Assembly (NCBI RefSeq): GCF_022967985.1
Contig: NZ_JALJVC010000015.1
Span: forward strand, 27,884 to 91,883
From: Acinetobacter lwoffii
GTDB lineage: Bacteria; Pseudomonadota; Gammaproteobacteria; Pseudomonadales; Moraxellaceae
Direction of reading: 5' to 3'
Length of the DNA stretch: 64,000 nucleotides
Numbering within the stretch: position 1 is the stretch's first letter; the number at the start of each line of letters is the position of its first letter. The position numbers and the translations under genes were made by a program. Positions 1-9,008 of this stretch are shown piece after piece. The notes below the pieces were generated by a model, which made no database searches, was not told the origin of the DNA, and was given only the letters and a program-made list of their open reading frames with translations.

Positions 1-629
1 AACTTGTTTAGCAAAGCCTGTGTAGTACCTTCTGGAGGACAGCCATAACCGACCGGCATCGTGGTTAACGCTACATATTTTCCTTTATCATCGGCAAAAA
101 TTGTGCGGCGTAAGTTGAAGTCTGATTGAGCTTTATCGAAGAAGGAATAATTTCCTAAACTGTTTGCATGCCATATTTCGACTTTGGCATTTTCAATTAG
201 ATTACCTTCTGTATCGGTTACTGTCCCTTCAATAATGAGAGTATCAATTTGATTAGACTCAGAGCCATCATCCATACGGGCAAAACCCACAGACTCAGGT
301 GCACCTGCTACATACAGAGGGCCTTCAATGGTACGTGGCGTACCTCCAGTGATACCTGCTTCTAAGTCGATTTCATCAGCTCGCAAGTCTAAAAAATGCT
401 CCAATCCCAAGCCAGCTGCGAGTAGGCCCAGTTCATTAGCTTGTCCAGCATCAGTTAAATATTCTAAGCCTTTCCACACTTCAGACGGCTGAATATCGAG
501 CTCATCAATGGCCTGAAAAAGATCTGTGACTAAACGGACAATAATTTCCTGTACTCGTGTGTCGACAGGTCCAGTGGCGGTGTCTACATTCATTTGCTTA
601 ACCAGATCACTAATTTGTTTGCGTTCCAT
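1..629 (-). CDS. catA: Catechol 1,2-dioxygenase, N-terminal 209 residues (gene cut by window edge)
   Basis: Intradiol ring-cleavage dioxygenase that opens catechol to cis,cis-muconate with a non-heme Fe(III), the entry to the beta-ketoadipate pathway. The start ATG (627-629) is preceded by AAGGA on the minus strand. The visible protein has the helical N-terminal linker/lipid-binding part (about 1-100), then the start of the intradiol beta-sandwich with LEAGITGGTPRTIEGPLYVAGAP-type sequence near 90-112. The two iron tyrosines are visible as Y161 (LGNYSFFD) and Y195 (MPVGYGCPPEG). The two histidine ligands and about 100 C-terminal residues lie beyond position 1. It sits 79 nt behind antC, in the same direction, so it probably completes an anthranilate-to-muconate operon. 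Identity is very likely; the in-window frame is open to the edge. Confidence 0.95.
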   Translation of the reverse strand, partial: MERKQISDLVKQMNVDTATGPVDTRVQEIIVRLVTDLFQAIDELDIQPSEVWKGLEYLTDAGQANELGLLAAGLGLEHFLDLRADEIDLEAGITGGTPRTIEGPLYVAGAPESVGFARMDDGSESNQIDTLIIEGTVTDTEGNLIENAKVEIWHANSLGNYSFFDKAQSDFNLRRTIFADDKGKYVALTTMPVGYGCPPEGTTQALLNK

Positions 630-708
630 GCTATTTTCCTTAAGTAGGTGTTTGATTTACATCCAAGCTATAAAGCTCAATACTTTTATTTTGGGTATTC
701 CCATGTTC

Positions 709-1743
709 TTAAAAACGATTCGTTGTATTGCTTTGCAAAAATTTTTCACTATAAATGCGGTAGTCCTGTAGGGCTTGATCTTCCAGCCAGTCTTTTACCG
801 CTTCAATCATTGGGGGTGGCCCACATAGGTATATGTCAAATGCTTGCTCTGCAAGCTGGTCTTTATTTAAATGGTCCTGAATATAACCGGTTTTACCAGT
901 CCAACTTTCTGACGCCTTACTAATTATTGGCTGATACTTAAAATTAGGCATACGTTCGGTATACTTATGTAAACGTTGTTGTTCACACAAATCGGCTTCT
1001 TGGTTCACGCCATAATAAAGATGTACTGCTGGGGCATTAGGTTGTTCAACGATATTATCCAGCATCCCTAAAAAGGCAGATAATCCCGTCCCACCAGCAA
1101 TAAAGACCAAGGGGCGCTCGACTTCACGCAAATAGAAACTGCCTAAAGGAGCTTCCATATAAATGGTCTGTCCTACTTCACAACATTCACGCAAGTAATT
1201 GCTCATTACACCGTTTGGCAGCAGGCGAATTAAGAATTGCAACTGGTTGGTTGCATTAGGCTGGTTTGCAAAAGAATAAGAACGCCATTCCTCAGAATTC
1301 GGAATTTGCAGACGTGCATATTGACCCGGTAAAAAGTTCAAAGGTTGCTTATAACTGCTGGCATCAATATGCAAAATGGCCGTGGTTTCAGAAACAAGTT
1401 CTACTGCAGTCACTGTAGTGGCAATTTTTAAAGATTCGCCAGCATTACAAAGATTTGAATTATGATCGAAGTAAAAAGAAGCATTAGATTTTACCCGGGT
1501 TTGGCAAGCCAATATCTTACGTTCTGCCAAATCGCGTTCACTGAGTGCCTCTTCATCGACATATTCCTGTTCGTAAGAACCGCTTTCACATTGGCCCTGA
1601 CAGGTTCCACATACCCCTTCACGACAATCCAAAGGTAGTGTAATCCCTTGACGAATTGCTGCATTGAGCAGCAATTCGTCATCATGTACAGAGATGAAGA
1701 AGGTTTTACCATCAGCGAAATTGAGCGCGACTGAATAAGTCAT
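709..1743 (-). CDS. antC: Anthranilate 1,2-dioxygenase, reductase component
   Basis: Electron-transfer subunit that passes electrons from NADH through FAD and a [2Fe-2S] centre to the dioxygenase. N-terminal plant-type ferredoxin with ligands C40, C45, C48 and C80; then an FAD domain (RSYSF around 215) and an NAD-binding domain (GGTGLS, and YLCGPPPM near the C-terminus). 344 residues, close to what I recall for Acinetobacter AntC (about 343) and BenC (about 348). The start ATG lies 11 nt behind antB. Assignment to Ant rather than Ben rests mainly on AntA and on the missing benD; the reductases of the two systems are hard to separate by eye. Confidence 0.88.
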   Translation of the reverse strand: MTYSVALNFADGKTFFISVHDDELLLNAAIRQGITLPLDCREGVCGTCQGQCESGSYEQEYVDEEALSERDLAERKILACQTRVKSNASFYFDHNSNLCNAGESLKIATTVTAVELVSETTAILHIDASSYKQPLNFLPGQYARLQIPNSEEWRSYSFANQPNATNQLQFLIRLLPNGVMSNYLRECCEVGQTIYMEAPLGSFYLREVERPLVFIAGGTGLSAFLGMLDNIVEQPNAPAVHLYYGVNQEADLCEQQRLHKYTERMPNFKYQPIISKASESWTGKTGYIQDHLNKDQLAEQAFDIYLCGPPPMIEAVKDWLEDQALQDYRIYSEKFLQSNTTNRF

Positions 1744-1754
1744 AGTATTGATCC

Positions 1755-2246
1755 TTAAACATGATAAAAGTCTAAGACAGAGTCAATTTTGTCATTTAGC
1801 AAAACTGTATGTTGACGGCGGATACGGAAGCTATCTTGATCTTTGCGTAAGGTATAAGTGGCATGACCATAAAAACTGCCTTCCAAGCCTTGACGGTTAT
1901 ACAGGGTGTGCCATGCTACTTTTGCTTCAATTAAGCCATCATCCAGTTCTTTAACCCGAACATTCTTAATCATGTGTAAGGTGCGTGGTAGGGGCGTGGC
2001 AGAGGCCGCCTTACCGGTACGGATGCGAAAAATTCGGTCTTCCAGCCCTGTACGGTCTTCATAATAAATATACGACAAGCCCTGATTCGGATCTTGGATA
2101 TAGTTATGATCATCAATCCACTGTGGAATATGGTATTCACTATCTTCATCATATAGATCAAGATAAGCATCCCAATCATAGGTATCACAAAGTTCAGCTT
2201 TTTTGATTAAAAACTGAGAAACAGCAAAGTTAAGTTCAGCAGTCAT
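1755..2246 (-). CDS. antB: Anthranilate 1,2-dioxygenase, small subunit
   Basis: Beta subunit of a ring-hydroxylating oxygenase (SnoaL/NTF2-like cone fold); mainly structural in the alpha3beta3 hexamer. 163 residues, the length I recall for AntB, while BenB is about 169. Typical family features are the N-terminal DTYDWDAYLDLYDEDSEY segment and an R-x-x-H motif region (RTLHMIKNVRV) near residue 98. It begins 2 nt after the antA stop, so translation is probably coupled to antA. Confidence 0.88.
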   Translation of the reverse strand: MTAELNFAVSQFLIKKAELCDTYDWDAYLDLYDEDSEYHIPQWIDDHNYIQDPNQGLSYIYYEDRTGLEDRIFRIRTGKAASATPLPRTLHMIKNVRVKELDDGLIEAKVAWHTLYNRQGLEGSFYGHATYTLRKDQDSFRIRRQHTVLLNDKIDSVLDFYHV

Positions 2247-2248
2247 GA

Positions 2249-3664
2249 TTACACCTCGTCCTTGATAGTGTGTTGCTCAAAAGTCACATCTTGCATTTTT
2301 AATGCTTTTTTATTTAGGCCATTTAGCATTAAACGTTGCCATTGACCATGTTGATTGACATACAGGCCTTCATGGGTAAATTCACGTCCAGTAATGACTG
2401 GCTTAATGTTTAAATCTTGAGCATTTTGGGTAATACCATATTCCCAAGTATGATGACCTCTAGAAATATCACTCCAGCGCTCGAGTCGAGCTTGGAAACC
2501 TTTTTGTTGTTCACGGAATTCTACAAGGTCATCTGGGGTGCCTAAACCTGACACGTTAAAAAAGTCTTCAAACTGGCGAATACGGTTACGACGTGCTTCG
2601 GCAGACTCACCCTTAACCCCAATACATTGACTAATAACTTCTGTTTTATTCCATGCCACAGGACGAATAATACGTAACTGAGAGCTGATTTGATCCATAA
2701 AGAATAGGCTAGGGTACAAATTCAGATTTCTTAAACGATGCATTGCCCATTCGGCACGTTTTTCTCCGTATTTTTCTAAAAGGTATGGCATTACAGTGCT
2801 ATAACCTGGACGAACTGTTGGATTAGGCATATCACTGAACAATACACTATGACCATTTTTAAAGCTGAACCAACCATCATCAGTTGCAGAATCACCAGCA
2901 CCTAATTTGCTGTAATCTAACGTATCTAAGTCAGCCCCTTTTTCGAGATTGACTTGCTGACGATGTTGAACAGTCGATACATAATTATAGTGCACTGTAC
3001 TAACGTGATAGCCATCTAAACCATTTTCATTCTGTAATTTCCAGTTGCCTGCAAAGGTATAAGCTGATTTACCTTGCAATACTTCAAGCTCACCCGTTGG
3101 TGACTGCTCAACCATTAAATCAAGAAAGACCTTGGCATCACCTAAGAAATCCTCTAAAGAATCTGTCGCCTGACTGTCTAAGCTGACAAATACGAAACCG
3201 CGATAACTAGAAATGCGACCTTGTTTGAGACCACGTGTGGTTTTATCGAAGTGTTTGCAATATTCACCTGGAGCCTTGACTTTAATCAAGCGGCCATCTG
3301 ATTTATAGGTCCATGCATGGAAAGGACAGGTAAAGGTAGCTTGATTGCCTTTGCTTACACGTGTCAGGGTAGCACCGCGGTGTTCACATGCATTGACCAT
3401 GGCATGAAGTTCACCATTACTGTCACGGCTGATAATTAGTGGTTGGCGACCAATTTGAACGGTCACAAAATCATTATTATTTGGAATTTCACTTTCATGA
3501 CAGGCATAAATCCAGACTTTTTCAAAGATTTGTTCCATCTCAAGCTCAAACAGTTCAGCTTCAGTGAACATGTCTCGAGCAATTCGGTACACACCATCGT
3601 GTGGACGAAAATCAATACAGTTCTTAACGAAGTCTTGCCATTCAGTAATGCTGCGTGAGGTCAT
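2249..3664 (-). CDS. antA: Anthranilate 1,2-dioxygenase, large (catalytic) subunit
   Basis: Rieske non-heme iron oxygenase alpha subunit. The Rieske centre is C93-x-H95 (NACEHRGATL) and C113-x2-H116 (FTCPFHAW). The mononuclear iron site is in NENGLDGYHVSTVH: bridging D217, H220 and H225, with D367 (RQFEDFFN) the probable third ligand. 471 residues and the N-terminus (ITEWQDFVKNCIDFRP) fit anthranilate dioxygenase; benzoate dioxygenase alpha is about 461 residues and starts differently. AntABC turns anthranilate directly into catechol with loss of CO2 and ammonia, so no cis-diol dehydrogenase is needed, and none is present before catA. First gene of antABC-catA. No AraC- or LysR-type regulator sits next to it; the upstream DNA holds a Fic remnant instead. 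Confidence 0.9.
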   Translation of the reverse strand: MTSRSITEWQDFVKNCIDFRPHDGVYRIARDMFTEAELFELEMEQIFEKVWIYACHESEIPNNNDFVTVQIGRQPLIISRDSNGELHAMVNACEHRGATLTRVSKGNQATFTCPFHAWTYKSDGRLIKVKAPGEYCKHFDKTTRGLKQGRISSYRGFVFVSLDSQATDSLEDFLGDAKVFLDLMVEQSPTGELEVLQGKSAYTFAGNWKLQNENGLDGYHVSTVHYNYVSTVQHRQQVNLEKGADLDTLDYSKLGAGDSATDDGWFSFKNGHSVLFSDMPNPTVRPGYSTVMPYLLEKYGEKRAEWAMHRLRNLNLYPSLFFMDQISSQLRIIRPVAWNKTEVISQCIGVKGESAEARRNRIRQFEDFFNVSGLGTPDDLVEFREQQKGFQARLERWSDISRGHHTWEYGITQNAQDLNIKPVITGREFTHEGLYVNQHGQWQRLMLNGLNKKALKMQDVTFEQHTIKDEV

Positions 3665-3792
3665 TGTTGTATCCTCTAGTCCATTAGGGTTATTTCCCTC
3701 ATTGAAGCGAAATTCATCCTACAGAGCTATCCGAATCCTCCAGATCTTTATCCGCTTTTTAGGATACTAAATAATTACTTAATATTTAGGGT

Positions 3793-4404
3793 ATGTCTGA
3801 ACAGCCATCGCGGTGTGGGTGTAATGTCAGGGAATCGAGTCGTGCATATAGCTTCGCCTGCAAATCAAGTCAACCGTTTAAGAGGAGCTATTGCAGTGGT
3901 TAGCTGAAGGCAATGAGCACTCATTAATTCACAGTTCAGTATTTTATTATGAGACACCTATTTACTGATGGTAATGGGCGAATAGAGCGTTTGTGGCAAA
4001 CTTTAATCTTAAGCCAGTGGAATCCAATTTTTCTCAATATCCTTGTAGAAAGCTTGATTTATCAAAACCAAAAAGCTTATTACGATGCATTGTAAGCGAG
4101 CACAGATCGTTCAGATTCTGCACCTTTTATTGAGTTTATTTTGCAGATGATTCTAGATGCAATACTTAGTTCTGATGCCAGCGATCAAGATACCGCTCAA
4201 GTTAGCGATCAAGTTAAATATCTCATCCAGCATATGGAGCAGAAGGAATATAACCTAACTGAGCTGATGGCTTTATTAGACTTGTCACACCGAGCAACAT
4301 TCCAAAAAAAATATTTAAATCCAGCATTGGAGGCTGGGTTAATTGAACGAACGCTCCCTAATAACCCAAAGAGTCCTAAGCAAAAGTACAAATTAAAAAA
4401 TTGA
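3793..4404 (+). pseudogene. Decayed Fic/DOC-family gene (putative AMP transferase)
   Basis: Pieces of a Fic protein can be read across changing frames. A first segment around 3795-3880 reads GVGVMSGNRVVHIASPANQVNRL, split here as GVGVMSGN and RVVHIASPANQ. A second around 3880-3950 reads EELLQWL followed by HSSVFYYE. A third from about 3950 carries the core motif LFTDGNGRIERLW, equivalent to HPFxDGNGRxxRLW with the catalytic His region shifted out of frame, and then NPIFLNI and LIYQNQKAYYDAL. An in-frame TAA follows at about 4093-4095, and the C-terminal winged-helix-like part (4141-4404, LTELMALLDLSHRATF, LIERTLPNNP) is still open. At least two frameshifts and one stop, and no N-terminal part. 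Not functional as Fic; the last 87-codon frame could still be translated but I would not count on it. Confidence 0.75.
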
Positions 4405-4572
4405 ACTGTACTGAAGTTGATGTGATTATTAATATCATAATGAGCTAATTGAAATGTTATAACATTACATTTACTTCTAGGTGTAATTTGCTGCTATAAT
4501 GCCGTACGCCACTTTAAATCCTCAATTCGGATTTGAACAAGATTTTAAAGTGATTCAATGCACTAAATCTAA

Positions 4573-4673
4573 TTTGGGTCAAAATTGGGTCAATGAATTT
4601 TTTTATTCAATAAAATATATTTAGAATGAATAGGTTAGGATTTGAGTTCAATTGACGCCACCTCTACCAAAAT
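4573..4673 (+). other. Possible integration scar: ssrA-like 3' end with arm-type repeats
   Basis: Two copies of TTGGGTCAA (4574-4582 and 4585-4593), spaced 11 nt apart, resemble the arm sites often found beside P4-type integrase attachment sites. About 60 nt on, GTTCAATTGACGCCACCTC followed by TACCA (about 4646-4671) resembles the 3' end of tmRNA (T-loop GTTCAA, then ...CCACCTCxACCA). The T-stem does not pair well and no tmRNA body precedes it, so this is at best an att copy left by an element, not a working ssrA. No integrase is present. Confidence 0.3.
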
Positions 4674-4687
4674 TCTTGTTATAAATC

Positions 4688-4713
4688 AGCCGCTTATTTA
4701 AGTGGCTTTTTTA
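4688..4713 (+). terminator. Rho-independent terminator after the ssrA-like sequence
   Basis: AGCCGCTTA / TAAGTGGCT hairpin followed by six T. It lies just downstream of the tmRNA-like CCA end, as would be expected if the 3' end of ssrA and its terminator were copied here. It is also close to the 3' end of the converging LysR gene. Confidence 0.6.
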
Positions 4714-4735
4714 TTGCCTAAATTTTATAAGCAAT

Positions 4736-5674
4736 TTAAAAGAGCAAATCAAAACTAGAACGAATACGCTCAATTAATAAATGTTTCGACTCTGACAAAT
4801 GGGTATTTTTGCGGACCATCAATTGGGTCTGAGCCGTGTTTCACAGCTCGGAATCAATAGTTAAGGCAACGGCCTGACCTTCTTTAACCGCATCTGCGAT
4901 ATCTGCATAGCGCATGGCGGAAATCCCATGTCCAGCCACCACATAATTTTTTAAGGCATAAATAGAATTGGTGGTCAGACCAATATTCAGGTTCACTTGT
5001 AAGCGCACCATTTCACTGTCGAGTAGCTGACGGAAACCATGCCCTACGGGCATTAAGGCAAATTTATAGTCTGAAATTTCGGAAAGACAAATGCGATGCT
5101 TGAGCTTGGCAAGAGGATGACCGGCAGGAACAGCCAGAATAAAAGGTTCTGTTTTATGGGCAATGGTGCTGATGTCTGTATGAAATGGAGGATTATACGC
5201 CAGTCCAATATGCGCCAGGCTGTCCACAATATGTCGTACCACATGCTGGGCACTCATTAATTCTAACTGGATTTCAAGATTTGGATATTTATAATGCACA
5301 TGTCGAAGTACATCATAAATCATGTGTTGCATATAACTTTCACTTGAAACAATGTTCACTTTGCCGAGTTGAGAAGATTGCAGCTGAAATAAACTATCAA
5401 ATAATTCATTTTCACGATTTTTATTTTCCTTGAAATACTCAAGTACCAGATAGGCGGCTTCAGTCGGAATAATATGCCGACCCTTACGTTTGAACAGGTT
5501 TATTTTTAATTCTGATTCAAAGAGTTGAATTTGTCGGCTCATGGCGGACTGTTCAATATTCAGGATATCTGCCGCTTTGCGCATCGAGCCAAACATCATC
5601 ACCGTATAGAAATAACGCAAACGCTTTTCATTGATTCCGTTCAGTGGCGCAAGGAATTGCAAGTTTCTGTCCAT
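4736..5674 (-). pseudogene. LysR-family regulator with in-frame TGA near the C-terminus
   Basis: LysR-type transcription factor: N-terminal winged helix-turn-helix (about residues 15-75, containing SMRKAADILNIEQSAMSRQI) and a periplasmic-binding-protein-like effector domain. The open frame stops at codon 278 (TGA, 4841-4843). Reading on in the same frame gives 34 more sensible codons (NTAQTQLMVRKN ... RIRSSFDLLF) to a TAA at 4736-4738, giving the usual LysR length of about 312. The lesion therefore removes only the last helix/strand; residual activity is possible. Divergent from the MFS gene (118 nt apart), so it probably regulated that transporter/peptidase pair. Both neighbours are also broken. 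Confidence 0.8.
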
Positions 5675-5792
5675 AAAAACTCTGATGCTTTTAAAGCATC
5701 AGTATGCTAAATAAATTACATTGTTATCAAGTCAGGAGCATGCTTACATGGATTTTGAACAATAAGAAGATCTAGATAAAAAGGAGTTTTAG

Positions 5793-7121
5793 ATGGATTT
5801 AATAACTTCCCGTCAACAACGGTTAGACCAGATTTACAAGAAAGTAAGCTGGCGGCTACTGCCATTTTTATTGCTGTGTTATTTCTTTGCTTATCTGGAC
5901 CGGATCAATATCGGATTTGCCAAGTTACAAATGCAGCAGGAGCTGGGCTTTAACGATGCAATTTATGGCATGGCAGCCGGCATATTCTTTTTAGGTTATG
6001 TGCTGTTTGAAGTACCAACCAACCTGTATTTTGAAAAAGTCGGCGCCAGAAAAACCATTACCCGTATCATGATTTTGTGGGGCCTGACCTCCATGTCGAT
6101 GCTGTTTGTCACCACCCCACAAATGTTTTATATCTTGCGCTTTTTGTTGGGTGTATTCGAAGCCGGTTTTGCCCCGGGCATGATTTTCTATCTGACCTAT
6201 TGGTATTCCGGTGCACGCATGGCACGTGTGATGGCGATTGTTATGCTGGCTGGGCCGCTCGCTTGCATGTTAGGTGCGCCGTTATCGACGCAAATTATGA
6301 GTACTTTCCATCAGATTTATAATCTTTCTGGCTGGCAATGGTTATTTTTATTAGAAGCTGTGCCAACCGTGCTATTGGGTTGCGTAGCGTACTTTTATTT
6401 AACCGATCATCCTTCACAAGCAAAATGGCTGTCTCAAGAGGACAAAGCCTTATTGGTGAAAGAAATTTCCCAACATCAGTCTGCCACTGGTCATAGTAAT
6501 TTTAAAGCGGTATTAAAGGATCCCTGGATTTATTTCATGGCCTTGGCCTACTTCACCATTATCTGTGGGATCTATGCGATTGGCTTCTGGCTACCATCTT
6601 TACTGAAGTCGGGCGGTATCCAGAATTTGCAGATGATTGGCTGGCTGGTGGCGATTCCATATTTATGCGGCGCAATTTTCATGATCATTTTTGCCCGCAG
6701 CTCGGACAAATGGCAGGAACGGAAATGGCATTGTGTAGTGCCTACGGTATTGGCCGGAGTCAGCTTGATATTGTCGGTGATCAGTGCGAATTTCCTGCTG
6801 TCCTTTATTGCGATCTGTACCGCAACGGCCTTCATGTTTAGTGCCTATACCATTTTCTGGTCGATTCCATCGAAATACTTAAGCGGTAGTGCGGCAGCAG
6901 GCGGAATTGCCTTAATTAACAGTATTGGATTACTCGGTGGTTTTGTCAGTCCAAATATTATGGGCATGGCGTAGTCAATGACCGGTTCCATGCTGGCAGG
7001 CTGGTTCACGATTGCTGTGATCATGATGCTCGGAGGCACTTTCCTGATTTATGCCTTCAGACTGAAAAAGCAAGTTGTTTCCCAGCAAGTCACACGCGCT
7101 GCCTTAATCGTCGATAAATAA
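5793..7121 (+). pseudogene. MFS transporter (anion:cation symporter type) with in-frame TAG
   Basis: Major facilitator of the ACS/phthalate-permease type: N-terminal FAYLDRINIGFAKL is the family hallmark, with about 12 predicted membrane segments. It starts at ATG 5793 after AAAAGGAG. The frame stops at TAG 6972-6974 (codon 394), right after NIMGMA. The same frame continues (SMTGSMLAGWFTIAVIMM, then a basic tail) to TAA at 7119-7121, giving 442 residues in total. A CAG to TAG change would explain it. The last membrane helix is lost, so the protein is probably inactive. It probably imported an organic acid handled by the M81 enzyme 31 nt downstream. Confidence 0.82.
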
Positions 7122-7152
7122 TCAATCATGCAGCATAGGAAGGATTCAAGAT

Positions 7153-8677
7153 ATGAAGAAAATCATCATTGCGGGCTTTCAACATGAAACCAATACCTTT
7201 GCCCCGACCAAAGCAAGCTACGCCGATTTTGTCCAGGGTGGGGGGATTTCCGCCGCTCAGCCGCGGCGCAGATGTCCTGAAATTTCGGGAACAGAACATT
7301 CCGATTGGCGGTTTTATTCAACAAGCAGAACAATTCGGTTATCAACTTTTGCCAGTGATCTGGGCGGGTACTTCACCTTCAGCACATGTAGAGCAGTGCA
7401 CTTACCAGCGGATCTGTGATGAAATTATCGCGAGCATCCAGCAGCATCCGGCAGATGCAGTGTATCTGGATCTGCATGGCGCCATGGTCAGTGAACAGGT
7501 GGATGATGGCGAAGGCGAATTGTTAAGACGGGTTCGTGAAGCAGTCGGGCCGGACATTCCGGTAATTGCCAGTCTGGATTTCCATGTCAATGTCACGCAA
7601 GCGATGTTTGCTCATAGTGATGTGCTGATTTGCTATCGGACCTATCCGCATGTAGATATGGCTCAAACCGGACAACGCTGTGCCCAACTGCTAGATCAAA
7701 TATTCCGGGGTAAAAAGCTGCATAAGCAAATGTATAAGCTGCCGTTTTTGATTGCGCTGAATGCACAATGTACCGAGCTGGAACCTACCCAATCATGCAT
7801 GAATTTACTGGAACAGCTAGAGCAAAATAATTCTGTCCAGATGAATTTCACGCCGGGTTTTCCGGCGGCAGATTTTGAGGAATGTGGTGGTTGTATCTGG
7901 GGTTATAGTGAAAACGCTGAGCAGTTAGATCAGGCCATGCAACGCTATATCGCCCATGTGCTGCAACAAGAAACGCATTGGAATATGGATTTTTTATCAC
8001 CAGATCATGCCGTGCTGCAGGCACTTCAACTTTATCAACAGCATCATTCGACCAGACCCGTGGTGATTGCAGATACTCAGGATAATCCGGGAGCCGGTGG
8101 TGATTCGAATACGACCGGGATGCTATCGGCGCTACATCGGCATCAGGTTAAAAATGCACTGATTGGGCTTATTGTTGATCCTGCGGTGGTGCAACAAGCC
8201 TATCAGCTTGAGCTTGGTCAGCATTTTTATGCGAAATTGGGCGGAACATCAGGTATTGCGGGGGATGCTCTATTTAGCGCTGAATTTAAAATCAAAGCCT
8301 ATAGCGATGGGAAATTCAGCTATGGCGGGCCCATGATGCATGGCGTTAAGGCGGATATCGGCCCGAGTGTATTACTGGAAATAGATGGTATTGAAATTGC
8401 AGTCAGTTCCTACAAAGCCCAGTTGCTCGATCGTAATATGTTTAGAATTTTTGGTGTTGTGCCTCAAGATAAATCGATCATCGTGGTGAAAAGCTCGGTA
8501 CATTTTCGTGCAGATTTTCAGGACATGGCTGCTGCCATTTTAGTCGCGAAAGCGCCTGGAGCCATGAAAGCAGACCCGAATGACCTGCCTTGGCAAAAGA
8601 TTGATCCTGATAGACGACTCGTGCCGATGGACGAAAGTCTGGCGCAACGTGATCAGCCATTGCGTCGTACTGTTTAA
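7153..8677 (+). pseudogene. M81-family (MlrC-like) metallopeptidase, frameshifted at a G run
   Basis: Homologue of microcystinase C / M81 zinc peptidases, often found beside transporters and thought to act on small peptides or amide-like compounds. The natural start (7153, MKKIIIAGFQHETNTFAPTK) carries the conserved HETNTF motif. The frame breaks at a run of six G (7240-7245) after FVQGGG. The rest (PPLSRGADVLKF ... to 8677) is open in the +1 frame and contains DLHGAM, SLDFHVNVT, YRTYPHVDM and DNPGAGGDSNT. One G too many explains the break. Restored length is about 508, normal for the family. The downstream frame has only a spurious start at 7169. It could also be a sequencing error in the homopolymer. 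Confidence 0.82.
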
Positions 8678-8713
8678 CATTTAACTAATATCCAATTAAC
8701 ACCCAAACGATTG

Positions 8714-8751
8714 AACAGGCTAGATCCATCACGATCAAGCCTGTTTTTTTT
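8714..8751 (+). terminator. Rho-independent terminator after the M81 gene
   Basis: AACAGGCT / AGCCTGTT stem with a 16-nt loop and a following T8 run; it ends the MFS-M81 transcript. Confidence 0.8.
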
Positions 8752-9008
8752 GATCACATCTTCATTTCCTTAAACTCAATATAATTTTCTGGTACCTGAT
8801 CCCGCGTCTGAATCTGCCAAAGATGGACTAGTCTGATATCAAACAGGGCTAGCTAAAAAAAGCGGACAGGAATTCAACATTCTTTTCAAACTCAACAAAA
8901 TACCTATAATTCCAATTAGAAACTTGTTGTAAATTAAACCTTAGGAAAAAAACAAATACAGTTTTGACTTTCTTATTTTAAATTAGACGAATCAACCGGA
9001 GATTCTCA

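Noticed and set aside
709..3664. Benzoate dioxygenase benABC
   Set aside because: Component architecture is the same, but AntA length and N-terminus, the 163-residue small subunit and the lack of benD before catA favour anthranilate dioxygenase.
4640..4713. Functional tmRNA gene ending here
   Set aside because: Only the last part of the 3' end is similar; the T-stem does not pair and there is no tmRNA 5' half or tag frame upstream.
7153..7260. Programmed frameshift in the M81 gene
   Set aside because: No slippery heptamer, stem or upstream SD-like stimulator at G6; the family has a single continuous frame, so a plain mutation or error is more likely.
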